Assembly: GCA_032622095.1 (NCBI GenBank) | Contig: CP136066.1 | Coordinates: 11,369,784 to 11,433,783, forward strand | Source of the DNA: Siphonodentalium dalli | Taxonomy: Eukaryota > Mollusca > Scaphopoda > Gadilida > Siphonodentaliidae | Length of the DNA stretch: 64,000 nucleotides | Direction: 5' to 3' | In this document: piece by piece, positions 21,199 to 32,162 of the stretch | How positions within the stretch are numbered: the stretch's first letter is position 1 | How the letters are laid out: every line of letters starts with the position of its first letter | Program-made: the position numbers and the translations under genes | The notes under the pieces: model-generated | The model's input: only the letters and a program-made list of their open reading frames with translations | What the model was told of the DNA's origin: nothing | Database searches by the model: none

Positions 21199-21699
21199 AG
21201 GCCCACTTAATTTTTGTGTCGCCAATTATTCTGTTATAGTGCCTTGATAATAGATATACAGTTTTAATAACAATCTATGCCATAACATGATTAAAATACT
21301 ATAATTTATTATCATTTGGAACGGCTGTGTCTCATAAGGTGCCCATAGAGCATTGAAAAATGCTGAAATCATATAAACATTTCCCCCCCCCCCCCCATTG
21401 TGGCTCCCATAATTCAACATAATTCAAACTATATATGTATTTTCAATTGAAAGAGAATAACTATATCTTTAAGATATAAAGTTATTCCCCTTCCATTGAA
21501 AATAATACACTTTGCACTACAATCCAGATGAAACTTGAGCATGGAACACGTCGGATCTCAACACAAACAAGATGTTCATAGTTTATTACACCGAAAAAGT
21601 TGATAATACAATGTTTTGGAGTTTCCTCTTTCAAATGGTATATGATATGGCATATATTTTATATAAAATGATCTGGGGCTTCGAAAATTATGTGGGCCT
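21199..21699. mobile_element. Family C TTAA element, copy 1
   Basis: Ends AGGCCCACTTAATTTT and AAAATTATGTGGGCCT, flanked by TTAA. Internal C14 run near 21383. Related to 38991 and 39406-40013. Confidence 0.85.
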
Positions 21700-22101
21700 T
21701 TAATGTGTGTGGCTTGGTAAAATATGTCACGGCCTAAGACGACAGAACATTGTTTTTATGCAGGAACAAGCATGTGATAAATTCCTTTCTTTCTAACCAG
21801 TTGTGAGTTCATACGTGTTCATTAAGGCATCAAATGAAATAATATTATATGAAAATATTTAAACAAAAACACATCTGTTCCAACATTTTGGAATTAAAGA
21901 CACCTCCATTTTATTTAAACTGAACTGGATACTCATGGACAGATAGTTACTTGATTCCCATTCATTCATTTGTAGGGGTATTCACCCATTAAGCTTTCGG
22001 CTGTTTGTTGAAATGTTTATCTGAGCATCCCTTCAGATGAATGAAAGAGAATTCATAGATATATCTCTTTCTGTTGTAGCCACATAATTCATAGCAAAGT
22101 A
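21700..22101. other. Unassigned spacer
   Basis: AT-rich; no gene or defined repeat seen. Confidence 0.4.
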
Positions 22102-22444
22102 CAGTAATGCCCTAAATAATCAACTCCTTAACACAGCTGAATTATGGGTAATTTTTCAGGATTTAGTTGGAAATATGGCTTGTTGCCATTCATCGGAGAG
22201 CTCTCACTGAGAGCTTTCCGATGAATGGCAACAAGCCATATTTCCGACTAAATCCTGAAAAATTACCCATATAGTGCAAGCTTTCCGATGAATGGCAACA
22301 AGCCATATTTCCGACTAAATCCTGAAAAATTACCCATAATTCGGCTGTACTGAGAGCTCTCCGATGAATTGCAACAAGCCATATTTCCAAAAAATTACCC
22401 ACAATTCGGCTGTGGTTAAGGAGTCGATTATTTAGGAATTATTG
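22102..22444. mobile_element. Family D foldback element with extra arms
   Basis: Left end CAGTAATGCCCTAAATAATC and a degraded right end (AATTATTG) next to TA. Inside are three further arm copies (GAATGGCAACAAGCCATATT at about 22214 and 22291, a third near 22362), so it is a compound palindrome. Confidence 0.8.
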
Positions 22445-22760
22445 TAAGTAGTCATTTGATGGTACGCCGTCCGTTAGCTTTTGGTTTCCGGATGATCACT
22501 TTAGATAGTCACAACTGAATGGAATGAAATTTTGTCTGAGTTTACTAGCACAAATAACAGTTCAAGTTCAAATTCTGTTCTGCCCATCAATTTTCACCAG
22601 CATTATGACCCTTTGTTGGAATTACCACAGGTGTATTTTGCCACGCCCTAGCAATGCTCTTGTTTTATTTAGGAGATGCATACTTTGTATACCAGAACAA
22701 TTATCAACATGTTCATGTATCTTGTAATCAGCAATAAAATTGCCACGTTTATTTCCTTAA
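22445..22760. other. Unassigned; fragment related to 38.8 kb
   Basis: The phrase GACCCTTTGTTGGAATTACC near 22608 recurs inverted at about 38805-38830 (GGTCAT, AATTCCAACAAAGGGTCA-like), so part is a dispersed repeat. Confidence 0.45.
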
Positions 22761-23556
22761 AGAGGTACTCTACACTAAATGTGGCCATTTATGGGACCAT
22801 CTCCATTTTTACTCAACAGAATATGTGACCCACCATATCAAATCCAGTCGTAAGTCGGGATTTTTTTACCCTGTGCCAATGCATTCTCTTATATATGCGA
22901 GTCGACCATAGGTTGCCTCGCATATATAAGAGAATGCATTGGCCTAACAATTTATTACAATTTTAATAATTTTTTCTTGTATTCTTTAACAATTTTATAA
23001 TTTCACCCATACAGAGCCCCAGACAAACATGAGCAGACGACACTCTTCTATATATGTGTGGGGCTCCCTGCAGGGTAATGGATGTTTTTTATTTTATGTC
23101 CTAAAAAATTTAAGAAACATTTATTAAAAAAAAATGATAAAAAATTGTTAGGCCAATGCATTCTCTTATATATGCGAGGCGACCTATGGTCGACTCGCAT
23201 ATATAAGAGAATGCATTGGCACAGGGTAAAAAAATCCCGACTTACGACTGGATTTGATATGGCGGGTCACATATATGCAATAAATGAATGAATTTGAGCC
23301 GTGGATTAGTGCAACATACACTCGTGTGCTCTATGAATTATGCAAACAACATGGCAATTATAATGAAAATGAATAAATGGCTGGAGTCATAAATTCATTT
23401 TCATTATTATTACCTCGTTGTTTGCATCGTTCACAGAGCACATGAGTGTATTTTGCACTAATCCATGGCTCACATTCATTCATTTGTTGCATATATTCTG
23501 TTGAGTATAAAAGGAGATGGTCTCATAAATGGCCGGATTTAGAGTACATTACCACT
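22761..23556. mobile_element. Family S TTAA element, interrupted by a family I element
   Basis: Long inverted arms begin AGAGGTACTCTA at the left and end TAGAGTACATTACCACT at the right, with TTAA on both sides. The left arm is split by the family I element at 22824-23271; the right arm keeps the uninterrupted sequence. Confidence 0.85.
22824..23271 (+). mobile_element. Family I TA-target element, copy 1
   Basis: Ends TGTGACCCACCATATCAAAT and the complement of TGTGACCCGCCATATCAAAT, flanked by TA. The undisturbed arm of family S gives the empty site (CAGAATATATGCA), which confirms a 2-bp TA duplication. It carries the full hairpin cassette. Confidence 0.92.
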
Positions 23557-23820
23557 TTAATGTATATATTATAAATGTTTTATTTACCATTAGTGGATGC
23601 ACATACTGTATATATTATATATGTTTTATTTACCATTAGTGAATGCACATACTGTATATATAATAAATGCTGTATACCATTATAATTAACGGATACACAT
23701 ATGAAATTGATACACGTTATATTGTTTCATTGATTTATAAATTTTTTGATAATATACAGATATAAAACTGTCTTTATAAAGGTTTTCTATTTTCTCTGTC
23801 CTTTTAACTGGGTCTGTTAA
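23557..23820. other. Short spacer with a 65-bp duplication
   Basis: TATATATTATAAATGTTTTA and TATATATTATATATGTTTTA segments with ACCATTAGTG-ATGCACATAC are repeated in tandem at about 23572-23668. Confidence 0.55.
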
Positions 23821-24581
23821 AGTGAAATGAAACTTCGGTAGGGTGTTCAAATAGAAATGAATAATAATAATGATCAAAGTAGTTATTTTTACGAATATTA
23901 ATCCAAATTGACAACATACACCATCATCCTGATACATGTATATTAATTAACCCTTTACCCAACAGAAGGGCCCTGTGCCAATGCATTCTCTTATATATGC
24001 GAGTCGACCATAGGTCGCCTCGCATATATAAGAGAATGCATTGGCTTAACACATTAAAAATTATAAAATTGTTAAAGAATGTAAGAAAAAATGGTAAAAA
24101 GTGTTAAAAAAGATTTTTTTTAGGCCAATGCATTCTCTTATATATGCGAGGCGACCTATGGTCGACTCGCATATATAAGAGAATGCATTGGCACAGGGCA
24201 TAACTGTAACTATCACAATGTGGTCAAGGAGCCGGTTCCAATGATATCCATATTTGTATGGTTCTATTGAGACAGACCGAAGATATTTTAGGCTGTTGAC
24301 GCTTTATTTGGCCGGTTTTGGCCGGTTTGTTGGGTAAAGGGTTAAATGCAATGTCTTGACGGAGAAATCATTTGTGTGTCTTTATCACCGATACTTGCGT
24401 CCCAAATCCAGATGTAAATATTTGCAGTTGAGCGTAGTTCAGACAATGTTTTCCATGGAGTGATATGGTTGATTTCTTTGAAATTTTTCAGCGATGTTAG
24501 TAGAATGCTACATTCCCCAGGTTGGCATAATGTCCGAGTACTGACTTATCAATTTCACTCACCTGAACAAGTCCTATATCT
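23821..24581. mobile_element. Family G TTAA element containing a family A element
   Basis: Left end AGTGAAATGAAACTTCGGTA and right end near GTCCTATATCT, with TTAA on each side. Colinear with 33685-34046 and the inverse of 55116-55530. Both of those lack the 391-bp family A insertion seen here. Confidence 0.85.
23951..24341 (+). mobile_element. Family A TTAA element, copy 2 (complete)
   Basis: Ends CCCTTTACCCAACAGAAGGG and GGCCGGTTTGTTGGGTAAAGGG with TTAA copies. The empty site TATTAATTAAATGCA is preserved in two other family G copies, proving clean insertion into TTAA. Both cassette hairpins are intact. Confidence 0.95.
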
Positions 24582-25023
24582 TTAAAGGCACAGATTACCA
24601 CGTTATATGTCACAATTTAGGAATTACATTTACATAATTACGAAAATTTCCTCAATAATATACTAATAATATAGTATAATGATAGTATGAATGTGATATT
24701 ATCCATAAAACACACTTTGTGTGAGCCGAGCATTTGATTATATACAGCATGTAAAGAGTGAGTGATAACAAAACACTGAATGTTGTGGTGATTCACGGTG
24801 ATCCATTCCAACACCAAAATGTTGAGTGTCGAGGAATGGCGAACTTGGTGGCAGATTTAACCAAAGTTCCCTGAGTGGGGTCTCCCCGGTGTTGAGCTTT
24901 TGCTTATTGCATACTATTTACGTACTGTACTGCAACATAATTTGGCTTTTGTTTACACAGTGTACAAACTTGGCAATATCGTACTATATACATGATTTAT
25001 GATTGGTATAAGAACAGTTTTAA
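24582..25023. other. Unassigned spacer
   Basis: AT-rich; TTAAAGGCACAGATTACC at its start could be another TTAA element end. No coding signal seen. Confidence 0.4.
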
Positions 25024-25430
25024 AGGTACTCAATCCGATTTGATGGTCCCCATATAATCAGATTCCAACACTATTTAAAAAAATGCTGCTTCAGTTATCA
25101 GAATCGATTAATTGCCCAAATATAATGCTAACCACAGTCAACTATACCATAAAATTGCCCAAAACCTGTTATTTATCAACATTTTGTTCAAAGAAATTTT
25201 GCCGGTTTGTCAAATATCTGACACAAAAAAGCCACTTGATTTTAGAGTTATCCATCTTCATTCGCAATTTGGTCCGAGACCGTCTTCTTGTCAGACTGTT
25301 ACTGGGAAACTAAATATTATCGGTGGTAAAAATGGATATCTGATCACTACGAGCTTTGATGGGTGGGTTCCTTGACTCAATTCAAATATTTTTTACCCCC
25401 GATGCCAAAGAAATCGTAATTTCCATTAAT
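25024..25430. mobile_element. Family U element, copy 1 (right end altered)
   Basis: Left end AGGTACTCAATCCGATTTGA after TTAA. The interior (AGCTTTGATGGGTGGGTTCC, AATATTTTTTACCCCC) is the inverse of 27385-27830. The right end is not identifiable. Confidence 0.7.
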
Positions 25431-25499
25431 TATGCATCCTTAATATTCTTTCTGTTTTGGATGGTTTTAAAGCTAAGGCCATCCGTGCCTTTAATTCTA

Positions 25500-25642
25500 C
25501 AGTAATGCCCTAAATAACCGACTCCTTAACCACAGCAGAATTATGGGTAATTTTTTCAGGATTTAGTTGGAAATATGGCTTGTTACCATTCATCGGAATG
25601 CTCTCTGAGAGCTTTCCGATGAATGGCAACAAGCCATATTTC
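25500..25642. mobile_element. Family D foldback element, truncated
   Basis: Left end CAGTAATGCCCTAAATAACC after TA, the full left arm and about one third of the right arm, then a break at CATATTTCAACA. Confidence 0.8.
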
Positions 25643-25799
25643 AACATTTTTTTTTATTTCTTTAACAAAGCGGCATTGACTTGCCATGTTGTCGGGGGAC
25701 ACTGTGGTCGGCTGACCTTTTATTCAAATTGAATGGAAAGAGTCAACTTCCCAACAATCACTGGCTTCACCAAGAGGATCATGTTGACATATAGAATAA

Positions 25800-26120
25800 T
25801 TGATAATAAATACACAATCCGATTCGATGGTCCCTGTATCATCAGATTCCAACAACAACATTTCTTCATAAGACACTTAATTTAGTTAATCGATTAATTA
25901 CCAAAAAATAATGCTAACCACTGTCAACAGTAGTATCACATTTTCCAAAGCGTGTTATATATCAAAAGTTTGTTCAACACAATTTGGTATCAATAGCATG
26001 TCGGTCGGCATGTCAAATATTCCAGGTGTTGAAAAATAACAGATTTCAAAAATCGATATCTGATAGCTCTGCGAAGGACAAGTACCCCGAACAAACTCCA
26101 CAAGAAAATAGATTTATATT
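25800..26120. mobile_element. Family U fragment
   Basis: ACACAATCCGATTCGATGGT and AATGCTAACCACTGTCAAC segments match copy 1 in order; both ends are lost. Confidence 0.55.
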
Positions 26121-26283
26121 AAATCTCAAGGCAGTCGCGAATAGAAAATTAATTGAAATTCTGCCAATCAAATAATAATTATAATATAAAATTTAAATGC
26201 AGTATTAACAAACATGATTCTAAAGTGTCAAAATTTTACTCATTGCTGTGTTTGCCATAAATGTTATGCAAAAGTATTACAAT

Positions 26284-26738
26284 CAAGTCTGAGTTTTGTG
26301 TGCCTGTCATTTGCAGAATGAGGCCCCAGCGGGTGAATTTAGTGATGCTATCTCGCAGAGTGGCCGGCTAGCATAACTAAATTTACCCTCTGGGAACCTC
26401 ATTCTGCTTAGGCCTCATCTTCTCTGGAGAGTTTCTTTATTGTCAAATTTCTATAGAAACTTTTTCACATAGATTCTATTTCTTTTTTAGTTTAGTTTCT
26501 CTGTATCCCAAATTGGCAGACGTCACATCTCATAATTGAAGTTCCCAATGGGTATACATCATAATATTCACCATTTGGGAACCTGAATCTGAGTCTATGT
26601 CTCCCATATCAAATGAGGCCTAAGCAGAATGAGGTCCCCAGATGGTGAATTTAATGATACAAGACCGCTATTCGGGATAACATCACTAAATTCACCTTCT
26701 GGGACCTCATTCTGTAAATGACACTAAACTCAGGCTTG
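26284..26738. mobile_element. Family H element
   Basis: Ends CAAGTCTGAGTTTTGTG and AAACTCAGGCTTG with the usual GAGGTCCCCAGA-type hairpins. The flanks ATTACAAT and GTTACAAA agree at six of eight positions, an eroded duplication. Confidence 0.82.
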
Positions 26739-27094
26739 GTTACAAATTTACAATTAATGTTTTCTTCTGTTTTAACACCTAGAAATTGAAATAGGATGAT
26801 TTGAGTGCAGCATTGTGCTTCAAATAAGTTAATGATACACAGCGCCCCGTATCTCATATCATAATCAATGCCTGCATTTTAGAATTATCTTCTGTTGCCA
26901 AGTAATTGCAGCTTACGACCGGATCGGACGGATGCACACACACACGGATGGTGCGGATTTCTATAGTCCCTCGAAATTAATTTTTGGGGGACAATCAATG
27001 CCTGGATTTTAGAGTTATCTGCCGTTGCCAAAAACAATGATGACCGCTGTTACAGTAAATGTTTAGAAACAATGGGTTCAACACACGTAATCTC
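26739..27094. other. Unassigned spacer with a small direct repeat
   Basis: TCAATGCCTG(C/G)ATTTTAGA followed by TTATCT(T/G)C(T/C)GTTGCCAA occurs at about 26867 and 26996. No coding signal. Confidence 0.5.
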
Positions 27095-27343
27095 ACCACT
27101 GGACGGTTATTGATAACGCGTAATCTTGCCACTGGACGGTTATTGATAATGCATAATCTCGCCACTGGACGGTTATTGATAACGCGTAATCTCGCCACTG
27201 GACGGTTATTGACAACGCATAATCTCGCCACTGGACGGTTATTGATAACGCGTAATCTCGCCACTGGACGGTTATTGATAACGCGTAATCTCGCCACTGG
27301 ACGGTTATTGATAATGCGTAATCTCGCCACTGGACGGTTATTG
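27095..27343. repeat. 33-bp minisatellite, ~8 copies
   Basis: Unit CACTGGACGGTTATTGATAA then CGCGTAATCTCGC (33 bp). Variants GATAATGCAT and GACAACGCAT occur. The period is a multiple of three and lacks stops in several frames, which makes long spurious reading frames on both strands. Confidence 0.93.
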
Positions 27344-27384
27344 ATATTGAAAGTAAGAACAAATTCTTTTTACTGATAGTTTAA

Positions 27385-27830
27385 AGGTACTCAATCCGAT
27401 GAGACGCTCCTAAATTACTATTCTTTGGCTTTGGGGGTAAAAAATATTTGATTCGAGTCGAGGAACCCAACCATCAAAGCTCAGAGTGATCAGATATAAA
27501 TTTTTGAAGTTTGTTATTTCTCGAAATGTGTAATATGTGGCCCAGAAACACATGGTCAAAGGAGGCTCGGACAAAATTGTGGATGAAGATGGATAGTTCT
27601 AAAATCAAGTGGCAATACGGTCAAATTTCGTGATACATTAGTGATAATACGGCAATATTTTGTTGAACAAAATGTTGATGAATAACAAGTTTTTTGAAAT
27701 TTGATACCATAGTTGACAGTGATTAGCGTTATTTTGTTGCAATAAATTGATTCTGATAACTAAAGCGTATTTTGAAGAAATGTTGTTTTATCTTGATGTT
27801 ATGGGGACCGTCTGATCGGATTGAGTACCT
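27385..27830. mobile_element. Family U TTAA element, copy 2 (complete)
   Basis: Perfect ends AGGTACTCAATCCGA / TCGGATTGAGTACCT, each next to TTAA. No transposase inside. Confidence 0.88.
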
Positions 27831-28194
27831 TTAACAAACCTGACATGAATTTTCAGTTGTACCCACTATGAAAGCATTGAACCCAAGCCTGAATATAGTG
27901 TGCCTGTCATTTGCAGAATGAGGTCCCCAGAGGATTTAGTGACGCTATCCATAAATTCACCCTCTGTGGACCTCATTTTGCTTAGGCCTCATCTTCTCTG
28001 GAAAGTTTATTATCCAATTTCTAAAGATCCTTCTTCACAAAGATTCCATTTCTTCGTTAGTTTAGTCTTTCTATATCCCCAAATTGGCAGATGACACATT
28101 GCATAATCAAGGTTCACAATATTCACCATTTGGGAACTTCAAATCTAAGTCTATGTCTCCCATATCAGATAAAGGGCTATTCAATGCTCAATTA

Positions 28195-28285
28195 GGACAA
28201 ACATAATATCACTGGGGTATTCACATGGCGTCGCGAGCGAGGACAAACATAATATCACTGGGATATTCACATGGCATCGCGAGCG
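28195..28285. repeat. 46-bp tandem duplication
   Basis: GGACAAACATAATATCACTG followed by GG(G/A)TATTCACATGGC(G/A)TCGCGAGCGA occurs twice in succession. Confidence 0.8.
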
Positions 28286-28806
28286 ATGCTATGCGACCAG
28301 AGTATCAATCGCAAGTCTTGGATTTGTTATAATTGAACGACGCAATCAGTATGTTTACTTGAGTGTTTTCAGTTTTTCAATGACGGAGATAGACAAAGTC
28401 ACCGGATGTGGAATCCATCAACATTGCCAAGTTCATTTGTTGCAAACAAATTCAACATAGTACAGCGGAAATATAAAGTATGAAGTAATATGATCATACA
28501 CTAGCGTAATTAATGAACCAAAGCAAAACCACTCATATATGAGGGTAGCTGTGGCTTTATTTTTTTTTATCAAAATCAGTTTATAGATTCTCTGGTATTG
28601 CCTCCAATCAAGATTCACATAAGGCTATATTTCCTGGGTTCGTCAAATGAATGGACCCCAATCGTAATTTCGAGTATAAATTAGGCAAATCGTACTTCTG
28701 GGTAGTCTTGATCGACAGCTAGTTATAAACTACTAGTACCAACATCAAAGTGAAAATAGTTATACCTTGTCGAGAGGGGAACGGGAACATCTTTAATGAA
28801 TTTAAC

Positions 28807-29049
28807 CTATTTATTTCTTTTCTTGACGCTGGATGAGCACTGCGGCGGAGATAATATACCGAGAAGCATGTCCATTTCATATCTGTTCATTTCATTCAAA
28901 GGTGTCACCGTGTCGATTTCAACGAACAACGTCATATTGTAACTTTCCCCATTGACCGAGTTCGCCTGAATGTATCCTCTGCTTTGTTCATAATTATGTG
29001 TTTCCTTTCGATTCCAGAAAATAGTATATTTATGGATTATCACATGCAT
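28807..29049 (-). CDS. Possible exon or ORF of unknown origin inside the large H element
   Basis: An 80-codon frame whose second half (from about SRGYIQANS to SVKKRNK, then TAG) looks coding by composition: mixed hydrophobic and charged residues and GC at third positions. Possible splice acceptors lie at AAAGCAG or GGAATCGAAAG within the frame. No family recognised and no neighbouring exon found. It could be a captured terminal exon, a remnant of the element's own gene, or chance. Confidence 0.2.
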   Translation of the reverse strand: MHVIIHKYTIFWNRKETHNYEQSRGYIQANSVNGESYNMTLFVEIDTVTPLNEMNRYEMDMLLGILSPPQCSSSVKKRNK

Positions 29050-29777
29050 GTATGTATACTATATAGTCTTATGATAACAATTAATTCCTTATCAATATAG
29101 GTTATTTTGTTTCGCACAGTACCGCACCGTACCAAGTGCTGTACATTAAATGCACACCTTCGCACAGTAGAACGGTAAATTCGTGGTGACATTCTTATTA
29201 TATTTCACATCAGAAATTTCGATCACTTTTCACTCTCCCCGTGTGTAGACTGTAGTTACTATAGTGTCGTTATTTATTGTCTCAATATTTATTTTCTCAA
29301 TAAAAGGTAAACTAATGCTATGAATGAACTTACATTGTAATTTAATGTTCATAATTCTCATTTGCAATACCATATATCAAAAGACACAGTAACAAGATTT
29401 TACGATTACGACATTAATGCTTTAAGCCCACCGATCTACTGTGCAACACAAACGCTCGCGAAATTCAAAACAGCAGCGTCATATTAGATAATAATTGGTG
29501 ACGTCACAAAATCAGATAGTCTATATACGACCCAAAGCGTCTGGCTTTGGTTCGTTATTGTATAACAAGACTCTGCATCATACAAAACACAGAACGTATG
29601 GAATATGGATTGACAATGTAAAATATATAGTATATATGTGATGACTTGCTGACACGTTGCCATTTGAAAACGCAAAACAAACGAGAAGATCGACCCCCTA
29701 CGTAGGATGAAGGAATTTACATGCGCATATTGGCGCAGAAATTTCCGATGCTCGCATCGCCGTCTGTAGGGCCTTAA

Positions 29778-30110
29778 CCCTTTGGAGAGTATCTGTAACG
29801 TCATATCCATGACGTCATGAGTAAATTTAACGTCAACGTCATAGCAATAATTATTATCAAGTTCGGTCAAAAGGGTCCAATAATTCGTTTTAATTTAGGT
29901 GCATTTTTTGTTAACGCATGTTATCATAATCGATTGCACTTATACATTTGGGACATTATATTAATCAAAATAACTCCAATACAAATAATTTATAAATCAG
30001 ATGATTTATGGAAGTTATGACTACATAAAATAACACTTCCTGAAACGACATATATGTCGTTCTACTCTCAACCGATAGACGACATATATGTCGTTCTACT
30101 CACCAAAGGG
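29778..30110. mobile_element. Family M TTAA element nested in the large H element
   Basis: Ends CCCTTTGGAGAGTATCTGTA and the complement of CCCTTTGGTGAGTAGAACGA, flanked by TTAA. The right end has two copies of the palindrome GACATATATGTC. Confidence 0.85.
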
Positions 30111-30222
30111 TTAAGGCCATGCAGCATGAGGTTCCCAGATAGCGGGATAGCGTCACTAAATTCACCCTCTGGGGCCTCATTCTGCAAATGACAGGCACAT
30201 TAAACTCAGGCTTGATTGAACC

Positions 30223-31361
30223 AAGGGTCCCATATTTATTTTAAAAGTTTCCAATGCGATCAGTTTCTGTAACATTGAGTCGGTGAGTCTTATGTTTTGA
30301 CAACCGTTATTTGAACGACTTTTGATATAAATATAGAATCACTTCAACTTTTTTGAGGAATTGAAAAGTGTCTTCCAAAACTTTTACAAATGAAAATAAT
30401 TTTGGCCAAATGTGAATTATTTTGGCAAACCCTGCTTGAGGCACACTTTAGTATTTGAATTTGGGTCTTATGTTCTTGTAAATACCATCTTTTTTGTAAT
30501 TGTAACGCAATTTTGTTTTTGTAATCATAATCTGGGTTTGTTGGGGTGCTATTCAGCCTTCAATAAGCTATAAAGAAAAGGTGTTGGGGCCCGTTTTATA
30601 TGCCGAGCAAGGCACGGGTCGCACCAGCCTAATTAGTGTGAAAATGACAAATCCAAGATAGCGTGACTGGAGCACGATGTATAAAACTAACTGGCTCGTC
30701 AGAATTTCTCTGGCATGACCTGACATTTTATATGACATGTTAGACACAGGTTGCGCTGAGATGATTTGGGGAAAATCACTCTCCATTCAGGACCCCTTTG
30801 GCAGATCGAGAGCTTGCGCAATTTGAAGTTTTTAGCATCATTATGTCATCCCTGGGTCGTCCTAGCGCAACCAGAGTATAAAACAGCGTCGGACCACAGA
30901 AGTGTTGACTCTTGGCTGTTGTCAACGAAAGCTTTTCTGAGATTAATGCACTGTAGAACTATTATAAAGACACAATGAGGGCATGTTTATAGTGCATAAT
31001 CAGAGGACACTATCACGGCATATTTTCATGAACTTCACCAAGGGAATGATTATAGCAGACCGAATTTTGTACCTGAAATGTTAAAATTTACGATTATGAC
31101 ACGTGCCAGCTGGCTCTACGTAACACATGCCAGAGACGTGCCAATGTCGAGCCAAGTGAAGATAGCTCAACCTGTGTTTGACGAGACATATAAAACCAAC
31201 CTAAATTAACCCCTTTATTACATGTAGCATGCAAAATTGCAGTGGAACTGTTGTCAGGGTGGTGAATTCATTAACATCAAAGACAGGCAGTGAAAACAAT
31301 ATGGGAACAAATTTTCTGATTATTTTATTGTATATAACAGTGTATAATGCAAATAAATTAA
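30223..31361. other. Unassigned spacer
   Basis: Some partly inverted phrases (GGCACGGGTCGCACC, GACACGTGCCAGCTGGCTC, CCAATGTCGAGCCAAG) hint at an old repeat. No gene seen. Confidence 0.4.
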
Positions 31362-31712
31362 CCCTTTACCCAACAAACCGGCCAAATAAAGCTTCAACAG
31401 CCTAAAATATCTGTCTGTCTCAATAGAACCATACAAACATGGATATCATTGGAACCGGCTCCTTGACCACATTGTGATAGTTACAGTTATGCCCTGTGCC
31501 AATGCATTCTCTTATATATGCGAGTCGACCATAGGTCGCCTCGCATATATAAGAGAATGCATTGGCCTAAATTTGTTCTTACATTCTTTAACAATTTTAT
31601 AATTTTTAATGTGTTAAGCCAATGCATTCTCTTATATATGCGAGGCGACCTATGGTCGACTCGCATATATAAGAGAATGCATTGGCACAGGGCCATTCTG
31701 TTGGGTAAAGGG
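31362..31712 (-). mobile_element. Family A TTAA element, copy 3 (reverse)
   Basis: CCCTTTACCCAACAAACCGG at the left and CCATTCTGTTGGGTAAAGGG at the right, with TTAA. Both hairpins intact, with a short spacer between them. Confidence 0.9.
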
Positions 31713-32009
31713 TTAAAGTATAATATGGATTTGACCAGTCGACTTAAAATCAGACTCTCGAACAAGCTATGTGTTACAGTGTCTAAATGAAATAGCGGGG
31801 AATTCCATCACATCCATGAAGCATTATGTCAGTGTCAGCCAATCACAACATTAAACGGTAAAGCGATGAAGCCAATCAAGCGATTGTCATGAAATAAATG
31901 TCACATTTCTAATTTCATACAGTGTTTAAAAAATTTGAGATTACGACAATCAATTAAACAATAAAAAGTGGCTAAGAAGAGTCCAGAATTGACCAGGGAG
32001 AATATATAG
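31713..32009. other. Unassigned spacer
   Basis: No gene or clear repeat seen. Confidence 0.4.
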
Positions 32010-32162
32010 AGAGTAATCAATTGGTTCCAAGAATTACGTTAAATAATTCTCGAGAGGCATCGGTAAGAAACGAGTGCGCATCAGCGCACGAGTTTCTTAC
32101 CTAAACGTCTCTCGCCTCGAGTGAATTATTTAACTTAATTCACGGAACTAATTGATTACTCT
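32010..32162. repeat. Foldback element, ~150 bp
   Basis: Arms AGAGTAATCAATTGGTTCC and GGAACTAATTGATTACTCT; inner arms TTAAATAATTC-TCGAG also pair, and the centre GTGCGCATCAGCGCAC is palindromic. Target duplication unclear. Confidence 0.75.

Larger units (their letters stand above)
27884..30214. mobile_element. Large family H element (2.3 kb) with nested insertion
   Basis: Left end CAAGCCTGAATATAGTGTG and right end ACTCAGGCTTG, with a perfect 8-bp duplication ATTGAACC on both sides (27876-27883 and 30215-30222). The ends carry the family hairpins. Between them lie ~1.6 kb of sequence not seen elsewhere in the window and a nested TTAA element. Possibly a longer family member or one that captured host DNA. 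Confidence 0.8.

Noticed and set aside
26995-27376. Repetitive frames (RVINNRPVARL and others) on both strands
   Set aside because: Artefact of the 33-bp minisatellite with no stops in several frames.
31487-31790. Reading frames of 90-92 codons on both strands with recurring QCILLYMR and YKRMHW
   Set aside because: They are translations of the cassette palindromes, recur wherever the hairpin occurs (23.1, 32.7, 53.2, 54.5, 59.2, 62.3 kb) and are open on both strands by symmetry; not genes.
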